The notes beneath the pieces were generated by a model. The model made no database searches. It saw only the letters and a program-made list of their open reading frames with translations, and was not told the origin of the DNA. A program made the translations under genes and the position numbers. From positions 310,001 to 374,000 of the forward strand of contig NZ_AXAI01000008.1 of assembly GCF_000472425.1 (NCBI RefSeq): a stretch of 64,000 bases of DNA, read 5' to 3'. Numbering within the stretch: the stretch's first letter is position 1; each line of letters starts with the position of its first letter. This stretch comes from Bradyrhizobium sp. Tv2a-2. Its GTDB lineage: Bacteria; Pseudomonadota; Alphaproteobacteria; Rhizobiales; Xanthobacteraceae. Of this stretch, positions 52,403 through 61,452 are shown piece by piece.

Positions 52403-53389
52403 CTAGCTGTGAAGTTGCGCGTTGAGGCCGTCCCAATTTGGTGTACGTCTGGTTGCCTCAAGTGCGCCGCTCTGGGAATTACGACGAAAAAGAAGGCCTT
52501 TCTGGCCCGAGAGTTCTTTGGCTTTCAGGACACGGCCATCTTCCAAAAGGATGCGCGCGCCTGCCGTGACATAACAGCCCGCTTCGACGATACAATCGTC
52601 ACCCAATGAAATGCCGATACCGGCATTGGCGCCGATCAGGCAGCGCTCACCAACTGCAATCCTCTCTTTCCCTCCTCCGGACAGCGTGCCCATGATCGAC
52701 GCTCCGCCACCAATGTCACTGCCGCTTCCCACAACGACACCGGCGCTTATCCGTCCTTCGACCATGCAGGGACCGAGCGTGCCCGCGTTAAAATTGCAAA
52801 AGCCTTCATGCATGACGGTCGTACCGGGAGCCAGGTGGGCTCCCAGGCGTACGCGATCTGCATCCGCAATTCTCACGTCCGCGGGCGTCACGTAATCAGT
52901 CATGCGCGGAAACTTGTCGACGCCTGTCACCTCAAATGCAATGGCGCGCTTCCGCGCCACGATGCGGGCTTCCGAAACACGAGAGGGTTCACAGGAACCG
53001 AGCGTCGTCCAGGCAACGTTAGGTAACAGACCGAAAATTCCATCGAGGTTCACGCAATTCGGCTGGACAAGCCGGTGGCTCAGAAGATGGAGTCGAAGAT
53101 ATGCGTCGTGTACATCAGTCGGCGCAGATGCAAGGGAGCCGATTTCCGTACGAATGGGAACGATGTCGACATTGCGGATGTCGTCGTGTCGCGCATATCC
53201 GTCTGCCGACTCGCCCAACGATCTGATGGTCTCGTCGCTCGCGAGCCGTATTGTTGCCGCCTTGTCGGCCTCCGCAACCAGGCTTGGCCGAAGAAACCAG
53301 GAATCCAGCACGCGACCATCAGCGGCAATCGTCGCAAATCCCTCGCCTCGCGCGCCGCTCAGCTCCATCGCCATTTGAGTGTCCCACAC
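52403..53389 (-). CDS. dapD: tetrahydrodipicolinate N-succinyltransferase, actinobacterial type
   Basis: The 328-residue protein has the long DapD form: an N-terminal domain with DAYLRLHLLSHRLV and NLDGIFGLLPNV, then a left-handed beta-helix with hexapeptide repeats (GTTVMHEGFCNFNAGTLG, VVVGSGSDIGGGASIMG). It transfers succinyl from succinyl-CoA in the lysine/diaminopimelate pathway. The typical proteobacterial DapD is shorter and different in its N-terminus. Start uncertain between ATGs at 53389, 53374 and 53368. It lies next to IS debris and beside an ArgE gene. Confidence 0.88.
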   Translation of the reverse strand: MWDTQMAMELSGARGEGFATIAADGRVLDSWFLRPSLVAEADKAATIRLASDETIRSLGESADGYARHDDIRNVDIVPIRTEIGSLASAPTDVHDAYLRLHLLSHRLVQPNCVNLDGIFGLLPNVAWTTLGSCEPSRVSEARIVARKRAIAFEVTGVDKFPRMTDYVTPADVRIADADRVRLGAHLAPGTTVMHEGFCNFNAGTLGPCMVEGRISAGVVVGSGSDIGGGASIMGTLSGGGKERIAVGERCLIGANAGIGISLGDDCIVEAGCYVTAGARILLEDGRVLKAKELSGQKGLLFRRNSQSGALEATRRTPNWDGLNAQLHS

Positions 53390-53652
53390 TTCGATCCTGC
53401 ACGTAGTGCATACGCGAGTTCTCGTAGAAATGGCAACGTCTGGGCTCTCAAAAACGTCCGCTACGGGTCAAAATGCGAAAAACTCTGCCCGAGCAAACTG
53501 GTCTGCTATGCCGCGGGAAGCAGACCTCGATGAACGCATCGGCGAGTGGGCGCAGTCGCCCTTTTGTCGAGTTGCCGTACCGCGGTCGCGCCGGGGCATA
53601 GCCCGAGGACATGCCTTTCGGAGAACCGGTTTCCACTCATCTGGATCTTGCT

Positions 53653-54858
53653 CTAAGTGGCGCCTTCGCTCGCGCAATGCGCGATCACCCGTTCGATGAA
53701 GCCGGCGCATTTCGCAAGCTCCGACAGCTCGACATATTCATCAGGCTTGTGTGCTTGCTCGATCGAGCCGGGGCCGATCACGACCGCCGGGATGCCGGCC
53801 ATGCTGACGAACAGGCCCGCCTCGGTGCCGAACGCAACCTTGCGATGGTCGTTACGGCCGGAGAGCTTCTTCGCAAGCGTCACCCATGAATGATCCGCTG
53901 GCATATCGAGCGCGGGATATTCGAGGATCTCCTCGAAATCGATGCCGCAGGACGGATCAACCTTTTGCATCACGGGCTCGATCGTCTCCTTTGCAAAAGC
54001 GACAACCGCGCCAGTCACGTCGCTGGATTCCTGGATGCCCAATCCGCGTGCTTCGAAATCGATCACACAGCGGTCGGGCACGATGTTGAGCGCAGTGCCG
54101 CCCTGCACGATGCTGGTGAGAAACGTGGTGTAGGGGACGTCGTAGAGCGCATCGCGTGGGCCATCGGTTGCGATCTGTGCTGCGCGCCGGCTGATCTCCG
54201 CGATCAGGGTGGCTGCATGCTCGATCGCATTGACGCCGCGCGGCGCAATCGATGAGTGGGAGGCGAGGCCGCGGAAGGTGGCGCGCACGCCGTGCTTGCC
54301 CTTGTGGCCGATCGCTAGCTCCATCTGCGTCGGCTCCCCGACGAAGCAGCCTATCGGCTTGACCGGCGCGCGGCTCAACATCTCGAGCAGCGGACGAACG
54401 CCGACGCAGCCGATCTCCTCGTCATAGGAGATGGCGAGATGAATTGGCGTAGCCAACGGCGCGCGCTGCATCTCTGGCACCATGGCAAGGCAGGTCGCGA
54501 CAAAGCCCTTCATGTCGGTGGTGCCGCGGCCATAGAGCCGTCCATCACGCTCGATCATCTCGAACGGATTGTGTGTCCAGGCTTGACCCTCGACAGGCAC
54601 GACGTCCGTATGCCCCGATAGCACGATACCGGGCTTGTCCTTGGGCCCGATCGTCACCCAGAGCGAGGCCTTCTGTCCGGTCGCGTCCACGATGCGTTGG
54701 CCAGTGATGCCGAACGACGCGAGATAGTCCTCGATATGGGTAATCAGTGGCAGGTTCGAACGATCGCTGACGGTATCGAAGCCGATGAGGCCTGCGAGCT
54801 GGGCGCGGATGCGGTCGGTGACGGGGCCGGGTGCTGAGCTTTGCATGATCTCGTTCAT
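53653..54858 (-). CDS. argE: acetylornithine deacetylase (M20 family)
   Basis: The 401-residue M20 metallohydrolase has metal ligands His83 and Asp115, the Asp85 of SGHTDVVP, the general base Glu147 (SYDEEIGC) and a lid domain (about 185-300) with HKGKHGVRATFRGLASHSS. The pattern YGRGTTDMKGF fits ArgE. DapE (succinyl-diaminopimelate desuccinylase) is the alternative, and a tempting one given dapD next door, but the ArgE signatures fit better. Confidence 0.82.
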   Translation of the reverse strand: MNEIMQSSAPGPVTDRIRAQLAGLIGFDTVSDRSNLPLITHIEDYLASFGITGQRIVDATGQKASLWVTIGPKDKPGIVLSGHTDVVPVEGQAWTHNPFEMIERDGRLYGRGTTDMKGFVATCLAMVPEMQRAPLATPIHLAISYDEEIGCVGVRPLLEMLSRAPVKPIGCFVGEPTQMELAIGHKGKHGVRATFRGLASHSSIAPRGVNAIEHAATLIAEISRRAAQIATDGPRDALYDVPYTTFLTSIVQGGTALNIVPDRCVIDFEARGLGIQESSDVTGAVVAFAKETIEPVMQKVDPSCGIDFEEILEYPALDMPADHSWVTLAKKLSGRNDHRKVAFGTEAGLFVSMAGIPAVVIGPGSIEQAHKPDEYVELSELAKCAGFIERVIAHCASEGAT

Positions 54859-54974
54859 TCAACGGGCGTGGGGTAAGCAAGCGTAGCCCGAGTGAGCGAA
54901 ACGATACCCGGGAGCCGTGGACCCGCATGTCGCTCTCGTTCATGCGGGCTACGGCTTGGTTCTCATATGCGCGA

Positions 54975-55943
54975 TCAACCCAGCCCCTTCAAAAACTCCA
55001 ATAGCGCCGTATTCACCTCAGTCGGCCGCTCCTGCTGCACCCAGTGGCCGGCGCCCTCGATCGTGCGGACCAGCCGCAGGTCGGCGACGTTCTCTCGCAT
55101 CATTGCGACGAGGTCGACGCCCGGAAAGAAGGCAAGAACCGGATCGAGGCTGCCGACGATGAAGGCGACCGGCTGCTCGATGCGGCGGCCCGCGATATCG
55201 GCCAGCTGGGCGAAGTCGAGATGCGAGTTGCGGTAACGGTTGAGGGGGCCGCGAAAGCCGCTTTGCTGGAATTCGCCGGTGTAATGGTCGAGGTCATCCG
55301 GCGTAAGCCAAGCGGGCAGCGTAACGGGCTCGCTCAATCCGTCGAGCAATTTGGCATCAGGACCCTTGTTCAGTTTCGGCGCGGTCTTCACGCCTTCGCC
55401 TGATATCCAGTAGTAGATCTTCTTGAGCGAGGTCCGCACATCGGCCTCGAGCTCCTTCTCCGCGACGCCGGGCTCCTGGAAGTAGATCTGGTAGAAGAAG
55501 CGATCCTTGTAGATGTTGCGGAAAAGCTCGATGCGTGGGGCAGGGCCACGTCCGGTGAACGGCACGCTCAATCCCGCGACCGCCCGCACCTTTTGCGGGA
55601 ATAGCAGCGAGGTATTCCAGACGATGGGCGCGCCCCAGTCATGGCCGATGAGGATCGCCTGCTTCTCGCCGAGTGCCTCGATTAGGCCCGCGATGTCGGC
55701 CGTGATTTCCTTGATCGAATAGGCCTCGATCGGCTGCGGCTTGTCGCTGCCGCCATAACCGCGCACGTCGGGCGCGGCGACGCGATAGCCCGCGTCCGCA
55801 AGTGCTCCGATCTGATGGCGCCAGGAGTACCAGCTCTCCGGCCAGCCATGTACCAGCACGATCAACGGGCCCTTGCCGGCCAGGGCCACGCGCAGCCGAA
55901 TGCCGTTGGTTTCGACCATGGCGAATTCCGGTTGGGTCATCAT
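54975..55943 (-). CDS. alpha/beta hydrolase, epoxide hydrolase type
   Basis: The ATG at 55943, with a strong GGAGGGGGAAGG upstream, gives 322 residues. HGWPESWYSWRHQ (32-44) supplies the oxyanion hole, Asp102 in GHDWGAP is the nucleophile, the cap domain lies at about 130-225, and the terminal His is in GAGHWVQQERP. The Asp nucleophile and HGWP favour soluble epoxide hydrolase over a haloalkane dehalogenase. Substrate unknown. Confidence 0.86.
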   Translation of the reverse strand: MMTQPEFAMVETNGIRLRVALAGKGPLIVLVHGWPESWYSWRHQIGALADAGYRVAAPDVRGYGGSDKPQPIEAYSIKEITADIAGLIEALGEKQAILIGHDWGAPIVWNTSLLFPQKVRAVAGLSVPFTGRGPAPRIELFRNIYKDRFFYQIYFQEPGVAEKELEADVRTSLKKIYYWISGEGVKTAPKLNKGPDAKLLDGLSEPVTLPAWLTPDDLDHYTGEFQQSGFRGPLNRYRNSHLDFAQLADIAGRRIEQPVAFIVGSLDPVLAFFPGVDLVAMMRENVADLRLVRTIEGAGHWVQQERPTEVNTALLEFLKGLG

Positions 55944-56449
55944 GCCTTCCCCCTCCGCTGTGCTCGGTGGATCGTTTCGCTGTTGTACGATGGAATGGCG
56001 AGGGGGCAAAGCGGTACCGAATGACAATCGTCAGCCACGGAAGCAGACTATCAAGTTTTGCGGAGATGCCTGTGATCGATCAGGGCGCCACGCCAGATTG
56101 ATCTCCTTGCTTTTGCAGCGGGGGCGACGACGTAGGGGATGGTCACGCGCCCTTCGCGCAACTTTTCTGGCGCGAGCGCCCCGGCTGCAGCGGTCACCCG
56201 GCCTTCCCTGCGCCCTCTGCTTTTCGAGAGGGTAATGAATGAAGCAAAGCTCGGCGAAACGCGCGGCGAGGATGAGAGATCGTGTCGACCTTCTCGTCGC
56301 GCCCACCCTTCGAGACGCCTGCTCGCGCGGGCTCTTTAGGATGAGGTCGTCACGTGTTGCCAGACCTCAGACCCGTCATGGTGAGGAGCGCAGCAGAGCC
56401 GCGCGTCTCGAATCGTCAGGCGCCGCTGACAAGGCGCGCACACGTCAGC
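55944..56449. other. intergenic mosaic, about 500 bp, with repeat fragments
   Basis: It lies between the hydrolase promoter and the convergent end of the SDR gene. Around 56360-56425 the sequence (TCATGGTGAGGAGCGCAG, then CGCGTCTCGAA) matches what I know as a common Bradyrhizobium intergenic repeat. No credible gene was seen. Confidence 0.45.
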
Positions 56450-57235
56450 CTAGATCGGTTTGCCCGTATAGGGCATCGAAGCCGTCAAACCGCCATCGAC
56501 CGGAATCGCCTGACCATTGACGTAGGATGCCTCGTCGCTCGCCAGAAACAGCCCCATCGCCGCGAGCTCGTGCGGCTGGCCCGGGCGCTTCAACGGATTG
56601 AGCTGGCCGATCTTGTCGGAGGTGCCGCGCTCCTTGGCACGGTCGAAGACCGGCTTGGTCATCCCGGTCTCGATCAGCCCCGGGCAGACTGCGTTGATGC
56701 GCACGCCGGTACCGGAGAGCGAATAGGCCGTCGTCTGCACCAGGCTGATGACGCCCGCCTTGCTGGCGCCGTAAGGATGGCCGCTGGCACCTGCTTTCAG
56801 GCCGGCAACGGAGGCGGTGCAGATGATCGAGCCGGAGCCTTGCCTGGTCATATGCGGGATGGAATGCTTGATGGCGAGGAAGGGCCCGATCAGGTTGACG
56901 CGCAGCACCTCCTGCCAATGCTCCACTGTCTGGTCGGCGAGGGGAACCAGCCCGCCGCTGACGCCGGCATTGGCCCAGATCGCATCCAGCCTGCCGTAAT
57001 CTTTCAGAGCCCGATCGATGAACGCGATCACATCCTTCTCCGAGCCTGCATCCGCCGTCAGCGCCTCCGCGGTGCCGCCGGCCTTTTTGACCTCGGCGGC
57101 CACCTCTTTCACCGCTTCGGTGCGATCGACCGCGATCAGCCGCGCCCCTTCTTTGGCGAACAGAAGCGTTGCCGCGCGGCCGATGCCGCTTCCGGCGCCG
57201 GTGATGATGACGGATTTGCCTGCGAGGCGGGTCAT
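56450..57235 (-). CDS. short-chain dehydrogenase/reductase
   Basis: The ATG at 57235, behind AGGAGG, starts a 261-residue SDR with TGAGSGIG (12-19), NAGVSGG, a catalytic Ser in CTASVAG, the YGASK pair and the C-terminal SYVNGQAIPVDGG. Substrate unknown. It is divergent from the histidine-phosphatase gene, with about 120 bp between them. Confidence 0.88.
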   Translation of the reverse strand: MTRLAGKSVIITGAGSGIGRAATLLFAKEGARLIAVDRTEAVKEVAAEVKKAGGTAEALTADAGSEKDVIAFIDRALKDYGRLDAIWANAGVSGGLVPLADQTVEHWQEVLRVNLIGPFLAIKHSIPHMTRQGSGSIICTASVAGLKAGASGHPYGASKAGVISLVQTTAYSLSGTGVRINAVCPGLIETGMTKPVFDRAKERGTSDKIGQLNPLKRPGQPHELAAMGLFLASDEASYVNGQAIPVDGGLTASMPYTGKPI

Positions 57236-57355
57236 GCGTTTCCTCCTGGTGGAATTTTCGGCTCGTTTCAAACAAGTTTTCAAACGTCGAAGTCACTTGA
57301 GGCGACGCGCGCGCTCACGTACGACGGCGGCGAACAGTATTGAAGGGTTTTTGGG

Positions 57356-58060
57356 ATGTCCAATAAAGACAAGCCAGAAGTCGTGACCACGCGGTGGTGG
57401 TGGGTGCGCCACGCGCCCGTGCGCAATGACGGCGGCAACATCTACGGCCAGACGGATATCGCCTGCGACACCAGCGATCGCGAGGTTTTCGAGGCGGTCG
57501 CCAAAATACTGCCGCGCAACGCCGTGTGGGTTGCCAGCAACCTGATGCGCACCCATCAGACCGCCGAGGCCATCTGGGCCGCGGGCTACCCGCAGCCAGC
57601 GAGCATGGCGAAGGAGGCCGCCTTGGCCGAGCAGAATCTCGGCCAATGGCAGGGGATGAATCGCGCCGCATTCCTGGCGAGCCGGCCGGCGGGCAGCAAC
57701 TGGTTTGCCGAGATCAGCGAGCCCACGCCGGGCGGCGAGAGCTTCATGGATCTTTACAACCGCACCAAGGGCGCGATTGAACGGATCACGGCCGAGCAAG
57801 CGGGCAGGGATGTGATCGCGGTCGGCCATGGCGGCTCGATCAAGGCGGCTATCGGCGTTGCGCTTGGCGACCTCGTGGACAAATGCCTTGCCTTCGACAT
57901 CGACAATTGCTCGGTGACACGGCTCGATCACTATGCAACCCCGGGCCGGGCCAACTGGCGGTTACCAATGCTGAACCAGCAGCCGTGGATCGCGGATGCC
58001 GCGCACGCTGCCATGCATCAGCCGGCGGGGCCCGAAGTCACGACAAGCAAACTCGCCTGA
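57356..58060 (+). CDS. histidine phosphatase superfamily protein
   Basis: The 234-residue protein has the RHAP catalytic motif (Arg18-His19) at the end of the first strand, the second His in AVGHGGS, and EQNLGQWQGM supplying the acid. It resembles the phosphoglycerate-mutase-like family with broad phosphatase activity. Similar genes often sit with ACAD11/APH-type pairs in rhizobia; here that pair is 11 kb upstream. An SDR follows in the same direction. Confidence 0.85.
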   Translation: MSNKDKPEVVTTRWWWVRHAPVRNDGGNIYGQTDIACDTSDREVFEAVAKILPRNAVWVASNLMRTHQTAEAIWAAGYPQPASMAKEAALAEQNLGQWQGMNRAAFLASRPAGSNWFAEISEPTPGGESFMDLYNRTKGAIERITAEQAGRDVIAVGHGGSIKAAIGVALGDLVDKCLAFDIDNCSVTRLDHYATPGRANWRLPMLNQQPWIADAAHAAMHQPAGPEVTTSKLA

Positions 58061-58141
58061 GGCGGCATCTGCCGGCGCTGTGCGAGCCATACGTTTGATC
58101 TGAAAGCAACCGGCGACGCCGGAAACATTTGGGAGGACTAC

Positions 58142-58915
58142 ATGACCCTGTTCGATATGACCGGAAAAGTGGCCGTCATCACCGGATCTTCGCGCGGCAT
58201 TGGGCGCGCCATCGCCGAGCGCATGGCCGAGCATGGCGCGAAGGTCGTGATCTCCTCGCGCAAGAAGGAAGCCTGCGACGAGGTGGCCAAGGCGATCAAC
58301 GACACATACGGCAAGGGCAAGCAGGTCGCGCTGGCTATTCCGGCCAACATCTCCACCAAGGACGATCTCAAGAACCTGGTGGAAGAGACCAATCGCGCCT
58401 TCGGCCAGATCGACACGCTGGTCTGCAACGCCGCGTCCAATCCCTATTATGGCCCGCAAGCCGGTATCGCGGACGACCAGTTCCGCAAGATCCTCGACAA
58501 CAACATTGTCGCCAACACCTGGCTGATCAACCTCGTGGTGCCGCAGATGATCGAGCGCAAGGACGGCACCGTCACTATCGTCTCGTCCATCGGGGGCCTC
58601 AAGGGCTCGACCGTGCTCGGCGCCTACGCGATCTCGAAAGCCGCCGACATGCAGCTCGCGCGCAACCTCGCCTGCGAATATGGCAAGCACAACATCCGTG
58701 TGAACTGCATCGCGCCGGGCCTGATCAAGACCGATTTCGCCCGTGCGCTCTGGGAAAATCCGGAAACGCTGAAGGCCTCCACCGCCCGCGCACCGCTTTT
58801 GCGCATCGGCGAGCCCGACGAGATCGCGGGCGCCGCGGTGTTCCTGGCCTCGAAGGCGGGTAGCTTCACGACGGGACAGACCATCGTGGTCGATGGTGGC
58901 GCGACGATCAGTTGA
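58142..58915 (+). CDS. short-chain dehydrogenase/reductase
   Basis: The 257-residue SDR has TGSSRGIG (15-22), NAASNPYYGP, a catalytic Ser in SSIGG, the YAISK pair and TTGQTIVVDGG at the end. This SDR type resembles 3-hydroxyacyl-CoA dehydrogenase-like partners (LvaD-like genes also belong to SDR). It follows the histidine phosphatase by about 80 bp with ribosome site GGGAGGA and is likely in its operon. Confidence 0.88.
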   Translation: MTLFDMTGKVAVITGSSRGIGRAIAERMAEHGAKVVISSRKKEACDEVAKAINDTYGKGKQVALAIPANISTKDDLKNLVEETNRAFGQIDTLVCNAASNPYYGPQAGIADDQFRKILDNNIVANTWLINLVVPQMIERKDGTVTIVSSIGGLKGSTVLGAYAISKAADMQLARNLACEYGKHNIRVNCIAPGLIKTDFARALWENPETLKASTARAPLLRIGEPDEIAGAAVFLASKAGSFTTGQTIVVDGGATIS

Positions 58916-58961
58916 CGTGGCTGCCGGGAAGGGGGCGTGCTTGGCCCACACCCTCCCTGTC

Positions 58962-59056
58962 ATCGCCCGCGAACGCGGGCGATCCAGTATTCCAGAGACA
59001 GCCGTGCTTGAGCCGAGAAGCCGCGGGTTACTGGATGCCCCGCCTTCGCGGGGCAT
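58962..59056. repeat. composite palindromic repeat (REP-like)
   Basis: ATCGCCCGCG-AA-CGCGGGCGAT (58962-58983) and ATGCCCCGC-CTTC-GCGGGGCAT (59035-59056) are perfect hairpins. GATCCAGTA (from 58981) pairs with TACTGGAT (59029-59036), giving a nested structure. It lies between convergent genes, where it may also help terminate both transcripts. Confidence 0.8.
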
Positions 59057-59086
59057 GACAGCCTGAAGGGGGGCGAGGCCTATGCC

Positions 59087-60322
59087 TCACTGTACAGCCG
59101 CGTAGACCAAGTTCCGCACCAGCGTGCGCGTGTAATCCCGCTGCCCGGGCGCCTGCGACATGAAGACTGCAAACAGCTCCTCCTTCGGGTCGATCCAGAA
59201 GAAGGTGCCGCCCATGCCGCTCCAGAAGAACTGGCCGACCGAGCCCGGGAAGGAGGCGATGCCGGCGGTGTTGCGCATGGCAAAGCCGAGCCCGAAACCG
59301 TGGCCGGGCGTGAGCAGCGTGCCCTTGATCGCGACCTGAGGATTGAGGTGATCGGCGGCCATCAGCTCCAGCGTTTTGCGGCCGACAATCCTGTTACCGT
59401 CGAGGCTGCCGCCATTGAGCAGCATCAGGCAGAAGCGGGCGTAGTCCATGGTGGTCGAGACCAGACCGCCGCCTCCGGATTCCATCGCCGGCCGTTCCAG
59501 CATGTTGAAGAGTTGCACCTTCTCACCGTTCCAGGGATCGGTCGGGAAGGGCTCGGCGAGGCGGGAGGCGTTCTCTTCACCGGTGAAGAAAGCGGTCTCG
59601 GCCATCTGCAACGGTGCGAGAATCCGCTCGGTGAGGAACGTGCCGAGCGGCTTGCCGCTGACGACCTCGATAATGCGGCCGAGAATATCGGTGGAGCGGC
59701 TGTAGTTCCATTCGGCGCCAGGCTGGCAGACCAGGGGCAGGCTCGCCACGATCGCCGCATGCTCGGCATTGGTGATCTTGCGGCTCCGCAGCCGCGTCTC
59801 CTTGTAGAGCTGCTGCACCAGGCTGTTGCCGGTGTGATCGTAAGTGATGCCGGAGGTGTGCCGGAGCAGGTCTTGGATGGTCATGGGACGCTCGACCGGC
59901 ACGAGCTCGAGCTTGCCGTGCTTCTCGATGCCGACCTGCTGTCTGGCAAATTCCGGAATGAACTTGGCGACCGGCTCGTTCAGCAGGAGATGGCCGTCCT
60001 CCATCAGCATCATGATGCCGATCGAGACGATCGGCTTGGTCATCGAGAAGATGCGGAAGATCGAGTCGCGGGTCATGGGCGCGGCGGAGCCGGGGGCTTG
60101 CCGGCCGATGGCGTCGAACCAGCCGATCTGGCCGCGCCTCGCCACCATCACGGTTGCGCCGGGCAGGGTTCCCTTGTCCACCTCGCGCTTGAAGGCATCG
60201 GAGAGGATTTGCAGGCGGGACGCGGAAAGTCCGAGGGATTCGGGTTTTGCGTGGGGTAAAGGTGGGGTCTGGGGGGCGGCCGTGGCCTTGGCGGTTGTGC
60301 TGGCGGCGGTCTGCGGGGTCAT
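59087..60322 (-). CDS. beta-lactamase-fold serine hydrolase
   Basis: The 411-residue protein has the Ser93-Met-Thr-Lys96 motif (IFSMTKPIVS), a YSRS motif in place of YxN, and HGFGLGF near the KTG position, as in class C beta-lactamase-like esterases (EstB type). No signal peptide is evident, which argues for a cytoplasmic esterase rather than a beta-lactamase. A Ala/Thr-rich N-terminal ~25 residues may mean that the true start is later. Confidence 0.85.
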   Translation of the reverse strand: MTPQTAASTTAKATAAPQTPPLPHAKPESLGLSASRLQILSDAFKREVDKGTLPGATVMVARRGQIGWFDAIGRQAPGSAAPMTRDSIFRIFSMTKPIVSIGIMMLMEDGHLLLNEPVAKFIPEFARQQVGIEKHGKLELVPVERPMTIQDLLRHTSGITYDHTGNSLVQQLYKETRLRSRKITNAEHAAIVASLPLVCQPGAEWNYSRSTDILGRIIEVVSGKPLGTFLTERILAPLQMAETAFFTGEENASRLAEPFPTDPWNGEKVQLFNMLERPAMESGGGGLVSTTMDYARFCLMLLNGGSLDGNRIVGRKTLELMAADHLNPQVAIKGTLLTPGHGFGLGFAMRNTAGIASFPGSVGQFFWSGMGGTFFWIDPKEELFAVFMSQAPGQRDYTRTLVRNLVYAAVQ

Positions 60323-60467
60323 GATCTCTCCCTTGGGCTCTTGTTATGTCTCAACTGTTACGCAGAAGGGGCCACTTGAACAGCGCTTTTGCCGCGCTTC
60401 GCCCTTGCAAATCGGCCATGCGGTGTGCTTGAAACGGCGCGGACCGATCTGGCTGCTTCGGTCCCTT

Positions 60468-60543
60468 AGGAGTGTAGCTCAATTGGTAGAGCACCGGTCT
60501 CCAAAACCGGGGGTCGTAGGTTCGAGCCCTACCACTCCTGCCA
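60468..60543 (+). tRNA. tRNA-Trp (anticodon CCA)
   Basis: The 76-nt cloverleaf is complete: acceptor arm AGGAGTG / CACTCCT, D arm GCTC...GAGC, anticodon arm CCGGT-CTCCAAA-ACCGG with CCA at 60501-60503, T arm GTAGG-TTCGAGC-CCTAC, and encoded 3' CCA. An integrase remnant lies 58 bp downstream, as at island attachment sites. Confidence 0.97.
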
Positions 60544-60601
60544 GCCAAATCAATGGCTTAGCTGGCAATCCCGTCTCGGCGCATAACCTCCTGCAACCAT
60601 T

Positions 60602-60988
60602 TCAGCCCTGATCGCGTGATGGGCCCGCGATGGCCTTCTGATAGGCGGCGTCGATCTGGGCGGCGGCGTCATCCTGCATGCCCGGCATCACGTGCTGGTA
60701 CAGGTCCATAGTGATGCCGGTGGTAGAATGTCCGAGCCGCTCGCTAGCTACCTTAATGTGGACGCCGTTGGCCAGCATTTGGGTCGCGTGCGCGTGCCGC
60801 AAGTGATGGACCCCCCCCCGCCGAGGTAGCCCGCTCTCCTTGATGATGGCCTTGGCCCACTTCTTGGAAATCCAGCGCGGATGCGTCAGCGAGCCGTCGG
60901 GGTGGGCGCAGACTAGGGTGTCGCCGGTTTGCCGCACTCCGAGCTTTAGCAGCTCCTCAGCCTGCGCAGCCTTGTGGGCGCGCAGCAC
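60602..60988 (-). pseudogene. tyrosine recombinase (phage/island integrase), C-terminal remnant
   Basis: The 128 codons encode the catalytic half of a tyrosine integrase: HHLRHAHATQML with the catalytic His-x-x-Arg, LGHSTTGITMDLYQHV with the late His and the nucleophilic Tyr. The N-terminal DNA-binding half and first catalytic Arg are missing; upstream the sequence joins a fragment of another gene on the opposite strand at about 60995. It probably once integrated at the adjacent tRNA-Trp. Confidence 0.75.
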
Positions 60989-60995
60989 AGCGAAG

Positions 60996-61178
60996 CGGCA
61001 GAGCGCGAAGCTTTTGGAATTGCGGGCATCGATCAGCTTGGCGCGCCTCTGGTACCAACAGGACAGGCGCGGCGCAGCCCGTGATCTTCTCGCGCCGATC
61101 TACGGCTGGTTCACCCAAGGCTTCGACACGCGTTACTTGAAGGAGTCCAAGGCGCTGCTCGATGAGTTGCACGACTGA
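60996..61178 (+). pseudogene. C-terminal fragment of a TPR-containing cyclase/regulator gene
   Basis: On the plus strand the final ~60 codons read AKLLELRASISLARLWYQQD, then ARDLLAPIYGWFTQGFDTRY and LKESKALLDELHD, the well-known tail of the adenylate/guanylate-cyclase proteins with TPR repeats found in Bradyrhizobium. The remaining gene (over 900 codons in intact relatives) is absent, replaced by the integrase remnant. It is a rearrangement scar. Confidence 0.65.
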
Positions 61179-61452
61179 CAACGAGTTTTAAGGCCCCGAA
61201 TTTTTCGCAGCATGAGTCCGTTACTGGCCCACACCGACGAACTCGGGCGATTACCCAAATGTCAGCTTTCAGGAGGCAGAGCGGAAATGCCGGCAAGGCG
61301 ATGGAACCGACGCGGATGACCTTAAGCGAATAGGGTTGTCGCCGGGGAAACGCCCCCACAGTAATTCAAGTAAGGGGGAGATTCCATTGCCATGCAACCG
61401 AGCGAGTGAAACAATAGCGGCTCTGGCCAAATAGAAGCGCAGGGAAACGTGC

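Noticed and set aside
53653-54858. Calling the M20 hydrolase dapE because dapD is adjacent
   Set aside because: The metal-site context and lid signatures fit acetylornithine deacetylase better; adjacency alone is weak evidence in a rearranged region.
60806-60818. C9 homopolymer inside the integrase remnant as a frameshift or phase-variation site
   Set aside because: The frame reads through it normally (PRRGGVHHLRH on the minus strand) and the gene is already truncated, so slippage there would have no clear consequence.
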